Source: BOKV01 sp041987205
Lineage (GTDB): Bacteria; Pseudomonadota; Alphaproteobacteria; Rhizobiales; Rhizobiaceae
Reading direction: 5' to 3'
DNA: 64,000 nt
Assembly (NCBI GenBank): GCA_041987205.1
Contig: JBHIWX010000004.1
Location: 27,159-91,158, forward strand
The translations under genes and the position numbers were made by a program. Below, piece by piece: positions 51,554 through 60,388 of this stretch (within the stretch, counting starts at the first letter, position 1; every line of letters begins with the position of its first letter). The notes under the pieces are model-generated. The model did no database searches and was not told the DNA's origin. It saw only the letters and a program-made list of their open reading frames with translations.

Positions 51554-54133
51554 TCACAATTCCCGCAGCCAGGGCGCGGCCTTCTGTCCCAGAATGCGCC
51601 AGGTGCCGGCGAGACCGAGTCCGATCGTGACGGCAAGGGCGAGTGCCACCACGGCGAGCGCCACGAAGGGGTCGAAAACCGCTGAAAAGCCCATGATTTC
51701 GGTGACGACGTACCACGCCGCGACGGCGCCCGCTGCCAGCGCGAAGACCGCCGTGGCCAATCCCAGCAGCGCGAATTCGTAGACGAAGGCCCTGAGCAGC
51801 GCCGGCCGGGTCGCGCCCAGCGTCTTCAGCACGACGGCGTCGTGGCTGCGGGCATTGTTGCCGGCAGCAAGCGCGCCGGCCAGCACCAGCGCGGAGGCGA
51901 TCAGCGCGATGGCGGAAGCCGCGCGGATAGCGGTGCCGAGCTGGCCGATCAGGCCGTTGACCATTTCCAGTGCGTCGCGCACCCGCACCGAGGCGATGGA
52001 GGGATAGTCGTTGGTGATGGCGCGCAGGATCGCACCGTCGCGGGCGACATCGGTCGCGCCGTCCTCGGCGTTCGGCGCCGTCAGCGTGGCGAGGAAGGTG
52101 TGCGGCGCGCCGGCAAATGTGTTGGGCGAAAACACCATGACGAAATTGATGCCGAGCGATTCCCATTCGACATTGCGCAGATTGGCGATTCTCGCCTCGA
52201 TCGTGCGGCCGAGCACGGAGACGGTGAGCATGTCGCCGACATCGAGGTTCAGTTCGCCGGCTTCCTCGGCGGAGAAGGAGACCAGCGGTTCGCCGGCATA
52301 ATCCTCCGGCCACCATTCACCCTTCGACAGCGTGGCGTTTTGCGGCAGGTCAGCGGCATAGGTGATGCCGCGATCGCCGCGCAGGACCCAGCCACCATTG
52401 TCACCGACGGGGTAGTCCTCGGCGCGGATGCCTTTGAGTGTCACGATGCGTCCTCGCAGCATCGGCACGGCGTCGAGTGTCGCGTCCGGTGCGAGCCCGG
52501 CGATGCGGTCTGAAAATCCGTCGATCTGCGACTTCGGAATGTCGAGGAAGAAGAAGGCGGGTGCGCGGTTCGGCAGATTGTCGGTGACCTGCCGGCGCAG
52601 GCTGCCGTCGATCAGGGTCAGCGCGACGATCAGCGCCAGGCCAAGGCCCAGCGACAGGATCACCGGTCCGGTCAGCGCGCCGGGGCGGTGAATGTTGCCG
52701 ATGGCCATCGCCCATGCGGTGGAGCGCGGGCGTGGTACGCGGCGGGCAAGCCATTGCACGCCATGCGCCACGATGCGCAGCGCGACGAATGCGAAGACCA
52801 TAGCCGCGATGAAGATCATCGCGAGCGTGCGGTTTGACGACAAGCCGATGGCCAGCGCGGCGAGCGCGGCCAGTCCCGCACCGATCAGCACCAGATAGGC
52901 GAGGCGGGGCAGGCGGTTCGGATCGAAGGAGACGGCGCGGAACAGCGAGGCGGCCTGTGTCTCGCGGGCGATCGCCAGCGGCCAGGCGGCGAAGACGAAA
53001 GCGGTCAGCAGGCCGTAGGCGGCGCCGAGGCCGAGCGCGGCGGGAAAGACAGCGTGGGCGGCCGAAACCGGGAGCAGGCCCGACAGGGCGATGCGGGCGG
53101 CCAGCGGCATGGCCGCGCCGAGCACCAGACCGGCCGCGATGCCGGCCAGCGACAGCAGCAGGATCTGGACGAGATAGAGCTGGAAGATGAAATCGCCCGA
53201 CGCGCCGAGCGATTTCAGCGTGGCGATGACGCCGCGCTTGGTGTCGAGATAGCCGCGCACGGAATTGGCGACGCCGACACCGCCGACGATGAGCGCGGCC
53301 AGGCCGACCAGCGTCAGGAATTGCGAGAAGCGCTCGATGTTGCGCGACAGCGACGGCGCGGCATTCTCGCGCGAGCGCACGCGCCAGCCCAGATCGGAAA
53401 AGTCCTTGCCCGCGGTCTCGACGAAACGCTTGACCGAGGCCGGTGAATCGTCATCGAGCCGAACGGCAAAACCAGCACGAAACAGCGAGCCCGGCTGCAT
53501 CAGATCGGTCGCTTCAAGGCCGCGCATCGAGATCAGGACGCGCGGACCGACGAGCAGACCGTCGGACAGGCGGTCGGGCTCGGTCCGGATTGCGCCGGCA
53601 ATGGTGAAGCGCGCCTTGCCGACGAGCAGCGTGTCGCCTGTCTCGAGCGAGAGCCGTTCGAGCAGCAGGGGATCGACCCAGGCCCGATCCGGTCCGGCCG
53701 ACAGGTCTATCGTGCCGGTTTCGGCGACCAGTTCGCCATAGAGCGGATAGAGATCGTCGGCCGCCTTCAGTTCGACCAGCGTCTGGTCCTCGCCGTCCTC
53801 ACGGCGCGCCATGGCGCGCATGGCGATCGTTTCGGAGACGGAACCCTCCCTTTCAAGAAAGGCCAAGGCGGCATCGGACGGGCGCTGTTGGACGAGCGAA
53901 ACGGCGACGTCGCCGCCCAGAATCGCGCGGCCCTCATTGGCGATGCCCTCGGCGATGGAATTCGCCACCGAATTGACGCCGGAGATCGCGCCGACGCCGA
54001 GCGCGATGCAGGCGAGGAAGATGTAGAAGCCCGAAAGGCCGCCGCGCAATTCGCGCAGCGCCAGCGTGAAGGCGAGGCCGAGGCCCTGCCGGTTCTTCGT
54101 CGGGATGGCCGTGGTGGCGGTCGCGTCGCTCAT
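51554..54133 (-). CDS. ABC transporter permease, FtsX/YbbP-like
   Basis: 859-aa inner-membrane protein with about ten helices in the FtsX duplicated layout: one N-terminal helix, a large periplasmic domain, a cluster of helices (about 260-470), a second periplasmic domain and three C-terminal helices. GVIATLKSLGASGDFIFQLYLVQ and AVVLKTLGATRPALLRAFVYEF are the two coupling segments. It overlaps its ATPase gene by four bases. Homologues (YbbA-YbbP) lie next to TesA-like esterases, as here. Substrate unknown; export or extraction of lipid-like molecules is plausible. Confidence 0.9.
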   Translation of the reverse strand: MSDATATTAIPTKNRQGLGLAFTLALRELRGGLSGFYIFLACIALGVGAISGVNSVANSIAEGIANEGRAILGGDVAVSLVQQRPSDAALAFLEREGSVSETIAMRAMARREDGEDQTLVELKAADDLYPLYGELVAETGTIDLSAGPDRAWVDPLLLERLSLETGDTLLVGKARFTIAGAIRTEPDRLSDGLLVGPRVLISMRGLEATDLMQPGSLFRAGFAVRLDDDSPASVKRFVETAGKDFSDLGWRVRSRENAAPSLSRNIERFSQFLTLVGLAALIVGGVGVANSVRGYLDTKRGVIATLKSLGASGDFIFQLYLVQILLLSLAGIAAGLVLGAAMPLAARIALSGLLPVSAAHAVFPAALGLGAAYGLLTAFVFAAWPLAIARETQAASLFRAVSFDPNRLPRLAYLVLIGAGLAALAALAIGLSSNRTLAMIFIAAMVFAFVALRIVAHGVQWLARRVPRPRSTAWAMAIGNIHRPGALTGPVILSLGLGLALIVALTLIDGSLRRQVTDNLPNRAPAFFFLDIPKSQIDGFSDRIAGLAPDATLDAVPMLRGRIVTLKGIRAEDYPVGDNGGWVLRGDRGITYAADLPQNATLSKGEWWPEDYAGEPLVSFSAEEAGELNLDVGDMLTVSVLGRTIEARIANLRNVEWESLGINFVMVFSPNTFAGAPHTFLATLTAPNAEDGATDVARDGAILRAITNDYPSIASVRVRDALEMVNGLIGQLGTAIRAASAIALIASALVLAGALAAGNNARSHDAVVLKTLGATRPALLRAFVYEFALLGLATAVFALAAGAVAAWYVVTEIMGFSAVFDPFVALAVVALALAVTIGLGLAGTWRILGQKAAPWLREL

Positions 54134-54894
54134 TCGGCGAGCGCCGCTTGTGTCTTGCCGGCGTCGCCCGCCTGCGGTGCCTCGATGGTGCCGGAACGCA
54201 TGCGCACGACACGGCCACAGCGTTCGGCGAGCCTGGTGTCATGGGTGACCAGCAGCAGTGTCATGCCGCGTTCGCGCTGCTTGGCGAACAGCAGGTCGGC
54301 GATCTGGCGGCCGGTCTCGCCGTCGAGATTGCCGGTCGGTTCGTCGGCGACGAGGATGGCCGGGTCGGGCGCCAGGGCCCGCGCCATGGCGACGCGCTGC
54401 TGCTCACCGCCCGAAAGCTGGCCGGGATAATGCGTTTTGCGGGCGGAAAGCCCGACGGCTTCGAGTTCGGCCGCGGCACGTTCGAAGGCGTCGTTACGGC
54501 CGGCAAGCTCCAGCGGTACCGCCACGTTTTCAAGCGCGGTCATGTTGGCGATCAGATGAAAGGACTGGAAGACGATGCCGACATTGCGGCCCCGGAAGGC
54601 GGCAAGCTGATCCTCGCCCATGGCGCCCATCTCGCCGCCGGCGACCTTCACCGATCCCTTGTCCGCGCGTTCGAGCCCCGCAACGACCATCAGCAGGGTC
54701 GATTTGCCCGAGCCGGACGGTCCCAGGATGGCGACGGATTCGCCACCGCCGACCGTCAGCGATACGCCGTCGAGCACATGAACGCGAGATGCGCCCTCGC
54801 CAAGGGTGAGGTGGACGCCAGAAAGATCGATGACGGCCTGCGCTTGGTGACCGGATGTCGGCCTGGAGGACTTTGGCGGGGGAGATGACGGCAT
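54130..54894 (-). CDS. ABC transporter ATPase, YbbA/LolD-like
   Basis: 254-aa ATPase partner of the downstream permease. The ATG at 54894 (MPSSPPPKSSRPTSG) is chosen; the first ~20 residues are low complexity. The order is Walker A GPSGSGKST (about 57-65), Q-loop VFQSFHLI, ABC signature LSGGEQQR, Walker B ILVADEPTGNLD and the switch His in LLLVTHD. It starts divergently from the SGNH esterase, sharing a 141-base promoter gap. Confidence 0.93.
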   Translation of the reverse strand: MPSSPPPKSSRPTSGHQAQAVIDLSGVHLTLGEGASRVHVLDGVSLTVGGGESVAILGPSGSGKSTLLMVVAGLERADKGSVKVAGGEMGAMGEDQLAAFRGRNVGIVFQSFHLIANMTALENVAVPLELAGRNDAFERAAAELEAVGLSARKTHYPGQLSGGEQQRVAMARALAPDPAILVADEPTGNLDGETGRQIADLLFAKQRERGMTLLLVTHDTRLAERCGRVVRMRSGTIEAPQAGDAGKTQAALAE

Positions 54895-55035
54895 GGGCGG
54901 TCCGGAAAAGCGTTGCGGGAAAGAGGCGCCGAGGTTGCGGGACGGGCTGCCGCGACCTAGTTCTTGTTGAACACCACGCTTGACGACCCTGCCGACGCCG
55001 GAAGGCGTGGGCCTTTGCAATATGGAAGCTTGTGC

Positions 55036-55758
55036 ATGCGTTTCAAAGTCCGGGCCACCGAAACTTTACCCGCTCGCAAAACTTTGACCGGAAGCCGGAT
55101 CGCCGGCGCGCTGGCGATGGCCATGGTTCTGGCACTATTTTTCGGGTTTGTTTTCGGATTCGCCGGGTCGGCCTTGTCGCAGCAGGCGCCGGTAAAGCTG
55201 GTCGTGCTCGGCGACAGCCTCGTTGCCGGCTACGGGCTGGAACCGGGACAGGCCTTTCCCGAAAAGCTTCAGGCCGCGCTGCGCGAGAAGGGGCACGCGG
55301 TCGAGATCGTCAATGCGGGCGTGTCGGGTGATACCAGCGCGGGCGGTCTGGAGCGGCTCGACTGGTCGGTGCCGGACGATACGGATGCGGCGATCGTCGA
55401 ACTGGGCGCCAACGACGCGCTGCGCGGGCTCGATCCGGCGACGACGCGGGCCAATCTCGAGGCGATCGTGACGCGGCTCAGGGAACGCGGGATCGCCGTC
55501 CTGCTGGCCGGCATGCTGGCGCCACCCAATATGGGCGAGGACTATGCCGAGCGGTTCAACCCGATCTATGCCGATTTGGCCCAGGCGCATGGCGTGGCGC
55601 TATACCCGTTCTTTCTCGACGGAGTGGCGGCACAGGCGCACCTCAATCTTTCCGACGGCATGCATCCTAATCCCGAAGGTGTGGACGAGATCGTGACACG
55701 TTTACTGCCGGCGGCCGAGGCGCTGCTGGAGCAGGCAAGTGAACAGGCTGGGGAATAG
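55036..55758 (+). CDS. SGNH-family arylesterase / TesA-like lipase
   Basis: 240-aa exported hydrolase. The ATG at 55036 (MRFKVRATETLPAR) gives a basic N-terminus and a hydrophobic signal segment around residues 25-45, ending near ALSQQ. Catalytic blocks are VVLGDSLVAGYG (Ser), NAGVSGDTSAGG (Gly), ELGANDALRG (Asn) and SDGMHPNPEG (Asp-His). Relatives include E. coli TesA (thioesterase I/lysophospholipase L1). Divergence from an ABC exporter of the YbbA-YbbP type is a conserved context. Confidence 0.92.
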   Translation: MRFKVRATETLPARKTLTGSRIAGALAMAMVLALFFGFVFGFAGSALSQQAPVKLVVLGDSLVAGYGLEPGQAFPEKLQAALREKGHAVEIVNAGVSGDTSAGGLERLDWSVPDDTDAAIVELGANDALRGLDPATTRANLEAIVTRLRERGIAVLLAGMLAPPNMGEDYAERFNPIYADLAQAHGVALYPFFLDGVAAQAHLNLSDGMHPNPEGVDEIVTRLLPAAEALLEQASEQAGE

Positions 55759-55872
55759 TCCGGCGATCGGGGCCGTGGTGGGGACGGCCGGAATTAGACC
55801 TTGCCCGCCGGGCAAACGCGTGATTCCCTTCGAGGGGTCACGGTTCGATGAATGTGATTCGAGGTGAAGACG

Positions 55873-56460
55873 ATGCCCAGACTTTTCACGGCAATCGAGG
55901 TTCCACCCGACATCGCGCTCCACCTTTCCATGCTGCGGGGCGGTCTTCCCGGCGCGCGCTGGATCGATCCGGAAAACTACCACATCACCCTGCGCTTCAT
56001 CGGCGATATCGATTGCCGGACGGCCGACGAGGTTGCCGAATCGCTGTCGCGTGTCGAGCGCGCACCGTTCGATTTGCGGCTATGCGGGCTCGATGCCTTC
56101 GGCGGTAACAAGCCGCACTGCCTGTTCGCCGGGATCGATGCCGGGCCGGCACTCAACGAATTGCAAAGCGAGCACGAACGGCGCATGCAGCGCATCGGGC
56201 TCAAGCCGGAGGGTCGCCGCTACACGCCGCATGTGACGCTGGCGCGGCTGCGAAACGTCAAGGGCTTCGACGTCGCCAACTATCTGTCGCTGCGTGGCAA
56301 TTTCTCGACCATGCCGTTCCGGGTTGAACGGTTCGTGCTGTTTTCGTCGAAGAACTCGGTCGGCGGTGGGCCCTATATCGTCGAAGAGACCTATCCGCTG
56401 GTCGGACGCGGCGAGCATGCGCGCCACGAGATGGCGTTCAACCAGGCCGCCCTGTCCTGA
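55873..56460 (+). CDS. thpR: RNA 2',3'-cyclic phosphodiesterase (ThpR/LigT)
   Basis: 195-aa member of the 2H phosphoesterase family, which opens 2',3'-cyclic phosphates and can ligate tRNA halves in reverse. Both signature tetrapeptides are present: HITL in ENYHITLRFIGD and HVTL in YTPHVTLARLR. The ATG at 55873 has GAGGTGAAG upstream; the GTG at 55864 would be inside that site. It precedes the pterin dehydratase by 15 bases and is probably co-transcribed with it. Confidence 0.92.
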   Translation: MPRLFTAIEVPPDIALHLSMLRGGLPGARWIDPENYHITLRFIGDIDCRTADEVAESLSRVERAPFDLRLCGLDAFGGNKPHCLFAGIDAGPALNELQSEHERRMQRIGLKPEGRRYTPHVTLARLRNVKGFDVANYLSLRGNFSTMPFRVERFVLFSSKNSVGGGPYIVEETYPLVGRGEHARHEMAFNQAALS

Positions 56461-56475
56461 CCGGGGAGATGTCGC

Positions 56476-56775
56476 ATGGCCGAGAAACTCGAAGGCAAGT
56501 CGCGCGAGGAAGCGCTCGGTTCACTCCGGCACTGGCAGACGGTCGAGGGGCGTGACGCGATCCGGCGGGAATTCACCTTCAAGAACTTCAACGAGGCCTT
56601 CGGCTTCATGAGCCGGGTGGCGCTCTACGCCGAAAAGCTCGACCACCATCCCGAATGGTCCAACGTCTACAAGAGTGTCGACGTGACGCTGACGACGCAT
56701 TCGGTCGACGGCCTGAGCGAACTCGACATCAGGATGGCGAAGTTCATGGACAGGATTGCGGATCAGATTGGTTAG
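56476..56775 (+). CDS. 4a-hydroxytetrahydrobiopterin dehydratase (PCD/DCoH)
   Basis: 99-aa enzyme that dehydrates the pterin carbinolamine formed by aromatic amino-acid hydroxylases. The full signature EKLDHHPEWSNVYKSVDV followed by TTHSVDGLSELD is intact, including the paired active-site histidines. GGGGAG precedes the ATG. No phenylalanine hydroxylase is in the window, so it may serve another pterin enzyme or molybdopterin synthesis. Confidence 0.94.
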   Translation: MAEKLEGKSREEALGSLRHWQTVEGRDAIRREFTFKNFNEAFGFMSRVALYAEKLDHHPEWSNVYKSVDVTLTTHSVDGLSELDIRMAKFMDRIADQIG

Positions 56776-56810
56776 ACCTCGAGTGCAGTTTCAGGAGTCG
56801 CGTAGCAGCC

Positions 56811-57023
56811 ATGAGCGGTGAGAAGATCAAGGGGCCGGCGTCCTACTTTCCCTCCATCGAGAAGAAGTATGGTCGTCCGATCGGATACTGGAAGTATCTG
56901 GTTCGCGCGGCGCTGCCGGCCCGGCACATGGAACTCGTTGCCATGCTGAAGGAGCAACACGGCATGGGCCATGGCCATGCCAATGCGATCGTCGCACATA
57001 CCCTGGCCGAGGACAAAAGCTGA
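56811..57023 (+). CDS. DUF4287 small protein
   Basis: 70-aa protein from the ATG at 56811 (MSGEKIKGPASYFPSIEKKY; AGGAG about 15 bases upstream). PIGYWKYLVRA, HMELVAMLKEQHGMGHGHANAIVAHTL is the DUF4287 core, a short helical domain also found fused to DUF5655. Function unknown. The open frame reaching back to 56655 overlaps the pterin gene and is not real. Confidence 0.82.
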   Translation: MSGEKIKGPASYFPSIEKKYGRPIGYWKYLVRAALPARHMELVAMLKEQHGMGHGHANAIVAHTLAEDKS

Positions 57024-57156
57024 TCCGGTGTCGTCCGGGGCCTCGATCCACTTCCGTCCGGGTCCGGCCACGGCATGGCAAAAACCGGTTTTTCTTGCCT
57101 GAACACGTCCTCATCCCCATTTTCAGGTGACACGGAAGGGGTGAAAGGAGGCTGCC

Positions 57157-57549
57157 ATGGACAAGGTACTGATCGGTGAAATCCTCGGACCGGAGACGGA
57201 CGAGGAGAAAGCCGCGCAGCGCGAACAGCGCGTTCGTACCGGTTTCTGGCGGACCTTCGCCAAGGTGGCCCGGCGCGTTCCCTTTGCCGAGGATCTGGTC
57301 GCGGCCTATTACTGCGCGCTCGACCCGGCGACGCCGCATCGCACCCGCGCGATCCTCATCGGCGCGCTCGCCTATTTCGTGCTGCCGACCGATTTCGTGC
57401 CCGATTTCATCGCCGGTTTCGGCTTTACCGACGATTTCACCGTGATCGCCGCCGCGCTCGGTGCGGTGCGCGGCAAAATGCAGCCCGCCCATTACGAGGC
57501 GGCGCGGCGTGCGCTGGCCGATCCGGACGCGCAGAAGGACGAGGGCTAA
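57157..57549 (+). CDS. DUF1232 (YkvA) membrane protein
   Basis: 130-aa protein with GGTGAAAGGAGG upstream. The diagnostic stretch HRTRAILIGALAYFVLPTDFVPDFIAGFGFTDD lies at about residues 68-100, a helical hairpin that likely inserts in the membrane. The rest is soluble and charged. Function unknown. The GIY-YIG-like gene begins three bases after its stop. Confidence 0.88.
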   Translation: MDKVLIGEILGPETDEEKAAQREQRVRTGFWRTFAKVARRVPFAEDLVAAYYCALDPATPHRTRAILIGALAYFVLPTDFVPDFIAGFGFTDDFTVIAAALGAVRGKMQPAHYEAARRALADPDAQKDEG

Positions 57550-57552
57550 GCA

Positions 57553-58014
57553 TTGGCGCCATTAACCTCCAAACTTTTCAGTCTGGAGGCAGATTTGGTC
57601 CATTGGCCCGAAACGCTTCGTAATCTGCCCGGTATGTATCAGTTGATTGCGACCGACGCAGGAGGAGAACCTTTGGAGCTCGACCGGATCGGCGGCAAAG
57701 ATCCGGGTGGACTCCTGTATATCGGACAGAGCCGACATCTCAGGGGACGTCTGACATCGATCAGGAACGCGCTGGTCAACGATCGGCGACTTGGCCCCAT
57801 GCCGGCCGTGACCTATCAGTCAAGCATGGCGATTCAGAAACTCGTACCCGTATCGCAGATCATGTTCCGATTTGACCATTGCGATGCCTGCCGGAAGGCT
57901 GAGGCGGACGAGTTGAAGTACTATTTCGACATCTTCGGCGAGGTGCCGCCGATGAACGGGCGCGCCGAATTCATTACCACAATCGCTTCGCGGCCACTGA
58001 ATCGCGCCAGATGA
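57553..58014 (+). CDS. GIY-YIG-like domain protein
   Basis: 153-aa protein starting with TTG at 57553. LPGMYQLIATD (GIY-like) and GLLYIGQSRHLRGRL (YIG with the catalytic-type Arg) are about 20 residues apart, and EADELKYYFDIFGEVPPMN supplies the Glu and Asn of the fold. It therefore looks like a complete small GIY-YIG endonuclease-like domain with nothing attached. The gene appears lower in GC than its neighbours. It follows the DUF1232 gene by three bases. Target, if any, is unknown. Confidence 0.68.
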   Translation: MAPLTSKLFSLEADLVHWPETLRNLPGMYQLIATDAGGEPLELDRIGGKDPGGLLYIGQSRHLRGRLTSIRNALVNDRRLGPMPAVTYQSSMAIQKLVPVSQIMFRFDHCDACRKAEADELKYYFDIFGEVPPMNGRAEFITTIASRPLNRAR

Positions 58015-58094
58015 GCATTCTCTTAGCGTGCCCCGCATTGGACTTCTTCGCGCAACGGGGCTAATCCGGCGCGAAACGATCGGGTAAAGACGAT

Positions 58095-58676
58095 ATGCAA
58101 TCGGGCCAGCGCGGCTATTTCGGCATCGGTGTGGAGGGTGCCTCCAAGCCGATGAATTTCGGCAATCTGGCGCGTTCGGCGCATGGTTTCGGGGCGAGCT
58201 TCGTGTTCACCGTGGCGCCGGCGCGCACCATCGACGCGCCGCCTTCCGACACCAGCCGTTCGCGCGAGCACCTGCCCTGGTATTCGTATGGCACCGTCGC
58301 GGAGATGCGCCTGCCGGACGATTGCCGGCTGGTCGGCGTCGAACTGCTGGAACAGGCTGTCGAACTGCCTTCCTTCCGGCATCCGACGAAGGCGGCCTAT
58401 GTGCTGGGACCTGAGGGTGGTTCGCTGTCGCCTGACATGGTCGAGCGCTGCGAGTTTGTCGTGAAGATACCGATGGCGTTCTGCATCAACCTGGCGATGG
58501 CTGGCGTCGTGGTCATGTATGACCGCATGGTCAGTCTCGGCCGCTTTGCCGAACGGCCGGTGCGTGTCGGCGGCCCGACCGCGCCGCGCGCCGCCCATGT
58601 GCACGGCAAGCCGGTCTATTCCGGCGGCACGCGCATCGCTCACGGCGCGCCGCGAACGCCCGACAAGGCCGGCTAG
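58095..58676 (+). CDS. TrmH/SpoU-family RNA methyltransferase
   Basis: 193-aa SPOUT enzyme methylating 2'-O of RNA. Motif 1 is FGIGVEGASKPMNFGNLARSA, motif 2 AAYVLGPEGGSLS, and motif 3 KIPMAFCINLAMAGVVVMYDRM, forming the SAM-binding trefoil knot. It lacks an N-terminal substrate-binding domain, so it is a minimal form like TrmL. The exact RNA target is not evident. Its C-terminal ~35 residues are basic and Pro/Gly-rich. Confidence 0.9.
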   Translation: MQSGQRGYFGIGVEGASKPMNFGNLARSAHGFGASFVFTVAPARTIDAPPSDTSRSREHLPWYSYGTVAEMRLPDDCRLVGVELLEQAVELPSFRHPTKAAYVLGPEGGSLSPDMVERCEFVVKIPMAFCINLAMAGVVVMYDRMVSLGRFAERPVRVGGPTAPRAAHVHGKPVYSGGTRIAHGAPRTPDKAG

Positions 58677-58978
58677 GGTAACCGCGTCACCAGTCGGCAA
58701 GATTTTCGCGGCGGGCGTTTCAGTCAAACTGTTGCCCCTTTTGTGGCAGAGGCAGTCGAAAGCGGACACGTTCCGCCGAAGCCGTTGCCGATCGGGTCGC
58801 GATTCGGTTATTTCTCGAATTGTTCACGCTTTGGTAACGGAGCATAAAGCAATTTGTTGAGGCAGACGCGGGCTAGTCGGGGTTCTGCGCGGCATGGCGA
58901 TGTCGCGACATTGCGGGACGAGCCGGCATACCGCGCCAACTCGATCGAAACGAACAAAACTGGCGAAACTGGCGGAAA
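58677..58978. other. 302-base gap, no gene recognised
   Basis: Between the SPOUT methyltransferase and the first IalB gene; presumably holds the ialB promoter. It is AT-richer near 58810-58860. I find no terminator-like hairpin, repeat or credible ORF. Confidence 0.5.
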
Positions 58979-59512
58979 ATGATGAAGAACGGCACATTGG
59001 CACTGGCCCTGACCCTGGCGGCAACGGCAAGCGTCGCGTTGACCGGCCCGGCCTTCGCGCAGGCGGCAACGCGCATCCAGCAGAACAATTTCTGGGGTTC
59101 CTATTCGCACCAGAGCAATGGCGGCAAGGTCTGCTATGTTCTGTCGATGCCGACTGACATGGAGCCGAAGGAAAAGAACGGCCGCAAGGTCGATCATGGC
59201 GACGTATTTTTCATGCTCGCGCAGCACCCCGGCCAGAATGTGAGCTTCGAGCCGCAATTCAAGACCAGCTATTCCTTCAAGGAAGGCACCAAGGTCGTGG
59301 TCGATATCGACGGCAAGAAGTTTTCCATGTTCACCGAGGGCAAGAACGCGTGGATGGAAAACCCGGCCGAGGATTCAATCGTCGTCGAGGCGATGAAGGC
59401 GGGCCGCGAAATGTCGGTCTATGCCGAATCCAGCGCCGGCACCAAGACGCATTACAAGCTCTCGCTTTCGGGGGTGACGGCCTCGCTGCAGGACATCCAG
59501 AACTGCCAGTAG
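58979..59512 (+). CDS. Invasion-associated locus B (IalB) family protein, copy 1
   Basis: 177-aa exported protein. A signal peptide ends at PAFAQA near residue 28. The single beta-sandwich-like domain has NNFWGSYSHQSNGGKVCYVLS and ends LQDIQNCQ; the two cysteines (in VCYV and the penultimate position) probably form a disulfide. IalB was named in Bartonella for a role in red-cell invasion but is widespread in free-living alphaproteobacteria, so a virulence role should not be assumed. A second family member follows. Confidence 0.87.
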   Translation: MMKNGTLALALTLAATASVALTGPAFAQAATRIQQNNFWGSYSHQSNGGKVCYVLSMPTDMEPKEKNGRKVDHGDVFFMLAQHPGQNVSFEPQFKTSYSFKEGTKVVVDIDGKKFSMFTEGKNAWMENPAEDSIVVEAMKAGREMSVYAESSAGTKTHYKLSLSGVTASLQDIQNCQ

Positions 59513-59673
59513 GCCGCCGGAGCTTCCCTTCGCGCCGGCGGGCCATGCCTGCCGGGCGGAAGCCGGTCGCGGATCACTGCAATCATCTTCGGGCATCTTC
59601 TTCCACCCGCTGGCGAAATCTCGCCGGGAATCGGGTATAGGCTTGCGTGAAAGATCACGGAGCCTCCCGAAGC

Positions 59674-60228
59674 ATGACCCGCGCAGCCATGATTTTCCCA
59701 TCCAATGCAGGCCGAGATGTTGCAAGGCGTCTGGTCGCCGTCTCGGTGGCGCTCGGCATGATGCTCGGCGTCGCGGCAGGCGATGAGGCCGTCGCGGCGA
59801 GCCTGATCAAGCGCAACAATGCCTGGAGCGCCTATAGCGAGGATGCTCCGGGCGGGAAGCTTTGCTTCATTCTCTCGTCGCCGACACAGCAGGAGCCGGC
59901 CGACCGCAACCATGGCGAGGTGTTCTTCATGCTCGCCCGGCATCCCGATCCCGATATCGGCATCCAGCCGAGGTTTTCGGCGGGTTATCTGTTCAAGGAC
60001 AATGCGACGCTGGAGCTCGACATCGACGGCCAGCGCTTCACCCTGTTCACGCGCGGCCGGGATGCGTGGGTTCGGACGCTGGGCGACGACGCGCTCGTGG
60101 TTGAGGCGATGAAGGCGGGCCAGAAGATGTCGATCAGCGCGGAATCGCGGCGTGGCACGCGCACGCATTATGTCTATTCGCTGTCAGGCGTCACGGCCTC
60201 GCTGGGCGCGATCGCGAATTGCAGCTGA
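59674..60228 (+). CDS. Invasion-associated locus B (IalB) family protein, copy 2
   Basis: 184-aa paralogue of the gene just upstream. The ATG at 59674 (MTRAAMIFPSNAG) leads a signal peptide ending near EAVAAS. It keeps NNAWSAYSEDAPGGKLCFILS, HGEVFFMLARHPDPD and the terminal GAIANCS, including both cysteines in equivalent places. The in-frame GTG at 59647 is a weaker start. The 161-base spacer suggests separate or read-through transcription. Confidence 0.86.
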   Translation: MTRAAMIFPSNAGRDVARRLVAVSVALGMMLGVAAGDEAVAASLIKRNNAWSAYSEDAPGGKLCFILSSPTQQEPADRNHGEVFFMLARHPDPDIGIQPRFSAGYLFKDNATLELDIDGQRFTLFTRGRDAWVRTLGDDALVVEAMKAGQKMSISAESRRGTRTHYVYSLSGVTASLGAIANCS

Positions 60229-60388
60229 TCTACCGACAGGACAGGGGAGGTGCGCCGCGCCCGCCTTTGTGCTATGCGCTCCGCATCAGCCGCACTATAT
60301 TGCGCCAGTCACCCTGTATGACGAGATGAAGCCACGCGCTGCTGCCTGACCGGCGGTTGCGCGTCGCACCAATCCAGCGAACCGGACC

